From Hyphomicrobiaceae bacterium (lineage in GTDB: Bacteria > Pseudomonadota > Alphaproteobacteria > Rhizobiales > Hyphomicrobiaceae): DNA of 64,000 nucleotides. Of this stretch, positions 63,888-64,000 are shown piece by piece. The position numbers were made by a program, and so were the translations under genes. Numbering within the stretch: position 1 is the stretch's first letter; each line of letters begins with the position of its first letter. The notes under the pieces are model-generated. The model ran no database searches and was not told the origin of the DNA. It worked only from the letters and a program-made list of their open reading frames with translations. The stretch lies in NCBI GenBank assembly GCA_016793635.1, contig JAEUMD010000009.1, forward strand, positions 62,001-126,000. The letters run 5' to 3'.

Positions 63888-64000
63888 CCAGGGCGATCCC
63901 TGGCCGGACACAGCCCCTCCGGTAAGGCTCCGCGGGGGACCGGAATTCCGCCGATAGTCTAACGACAACTCGCCACCCCTGGCCCATCTGGACCCGGGGT

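Overview
The window reads as a chromosomal segment of a GC-rich alphaproteobacterium, most likely Hyphomicrobiales-like. The evidence is codon use, GxxGxG-rich proteins typical of that group, a nirS-type denitrification locus, the DUF485/actP/cNMP-CBS-nucleotidyltransferase/exonuclease block, and CTAGAGCATC-type palindromic repeats between genes. No species can be named from the sequence alone.

Layout. (1) 1-2705: core genes: a truncated DUF5655-like gene, an exported coiled-coil protein and lipB. (2) 2771-32356: a 29.6-kb integrative island in the 3' end of a tRNA-Pro(CGG) gene. It is bounded by 49-bp direct repeats. A tyrosine integrase lies next to the left copy, and matching 25-bp arm-type repeats lie just inside both ends. 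The island is composite. Its left part carries a LysR/cupin pair, a dead integrase relic and a large unfamiliar cluster. Its right part carries a degenerate recombinase, an AlpA/Toprim-primase/P-loop ATPase module, island hypotheticals, an orphan Phd antitoxin and a DUF1016 nuclease. (3) 32763-53680: a denitrification supercluster: norCBQDEF, nnrS, apbE, nirI, nirS-E-C-F-DL-G-H-J-N, a Crp/Fnr regulator and a MoaD-like protein. It lies between tRNA-Pro and tRNA-Gly(CCC). (4) 54296-64000: core genes: DUF485 plus an ActP-type symporter, a DUF294 signalling protein, a DEDDh exonuclease, palindromic repeats, an MBL-fold hydrolase, a DUF1499 protein, a degenerate EEP-like protein, pdxH and an exported protein.

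The candidate undescribed system is 7449-20735. Eight co-directional genes encode two small exported proteins, a TM-anchored SEL1/TPR protein of 1021 residues, three tandem paralogous ClpB-D2-like AAA+ ATPases (one membrane-anchored, one with an altered Walker B), a single-pass membrane protein, and a caspase-fold/SEL1/degenerate Dsb-like fusion. Two more genes are divergent. Short arrays of CATTG at exactly 10-bp spacing recur in at least four of the intergenic gaps, so the genes appear to share a dedicated regulator. I infer a membrane-associated protein-remodelling and caspase-effector system, possibly for defence or stress. No gene in it has a known function that I can assign beyond its domains.

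The denitrification genes form a coherent pathway. NirS (cytochrome cd1) reduces nitrite to NO. NirE, F, DL, G, H, J and N make and insert heme d1, and NirC is its cytochrome c. NorCB reduces NO to N2O, with NorQ/NorD as the activating AAA/VWA pair. Two FNR/NNR-type boxes precede norC and nirS, consistent with control by the local Crp/Fnr protein. No nos, nap or nar genes are present.
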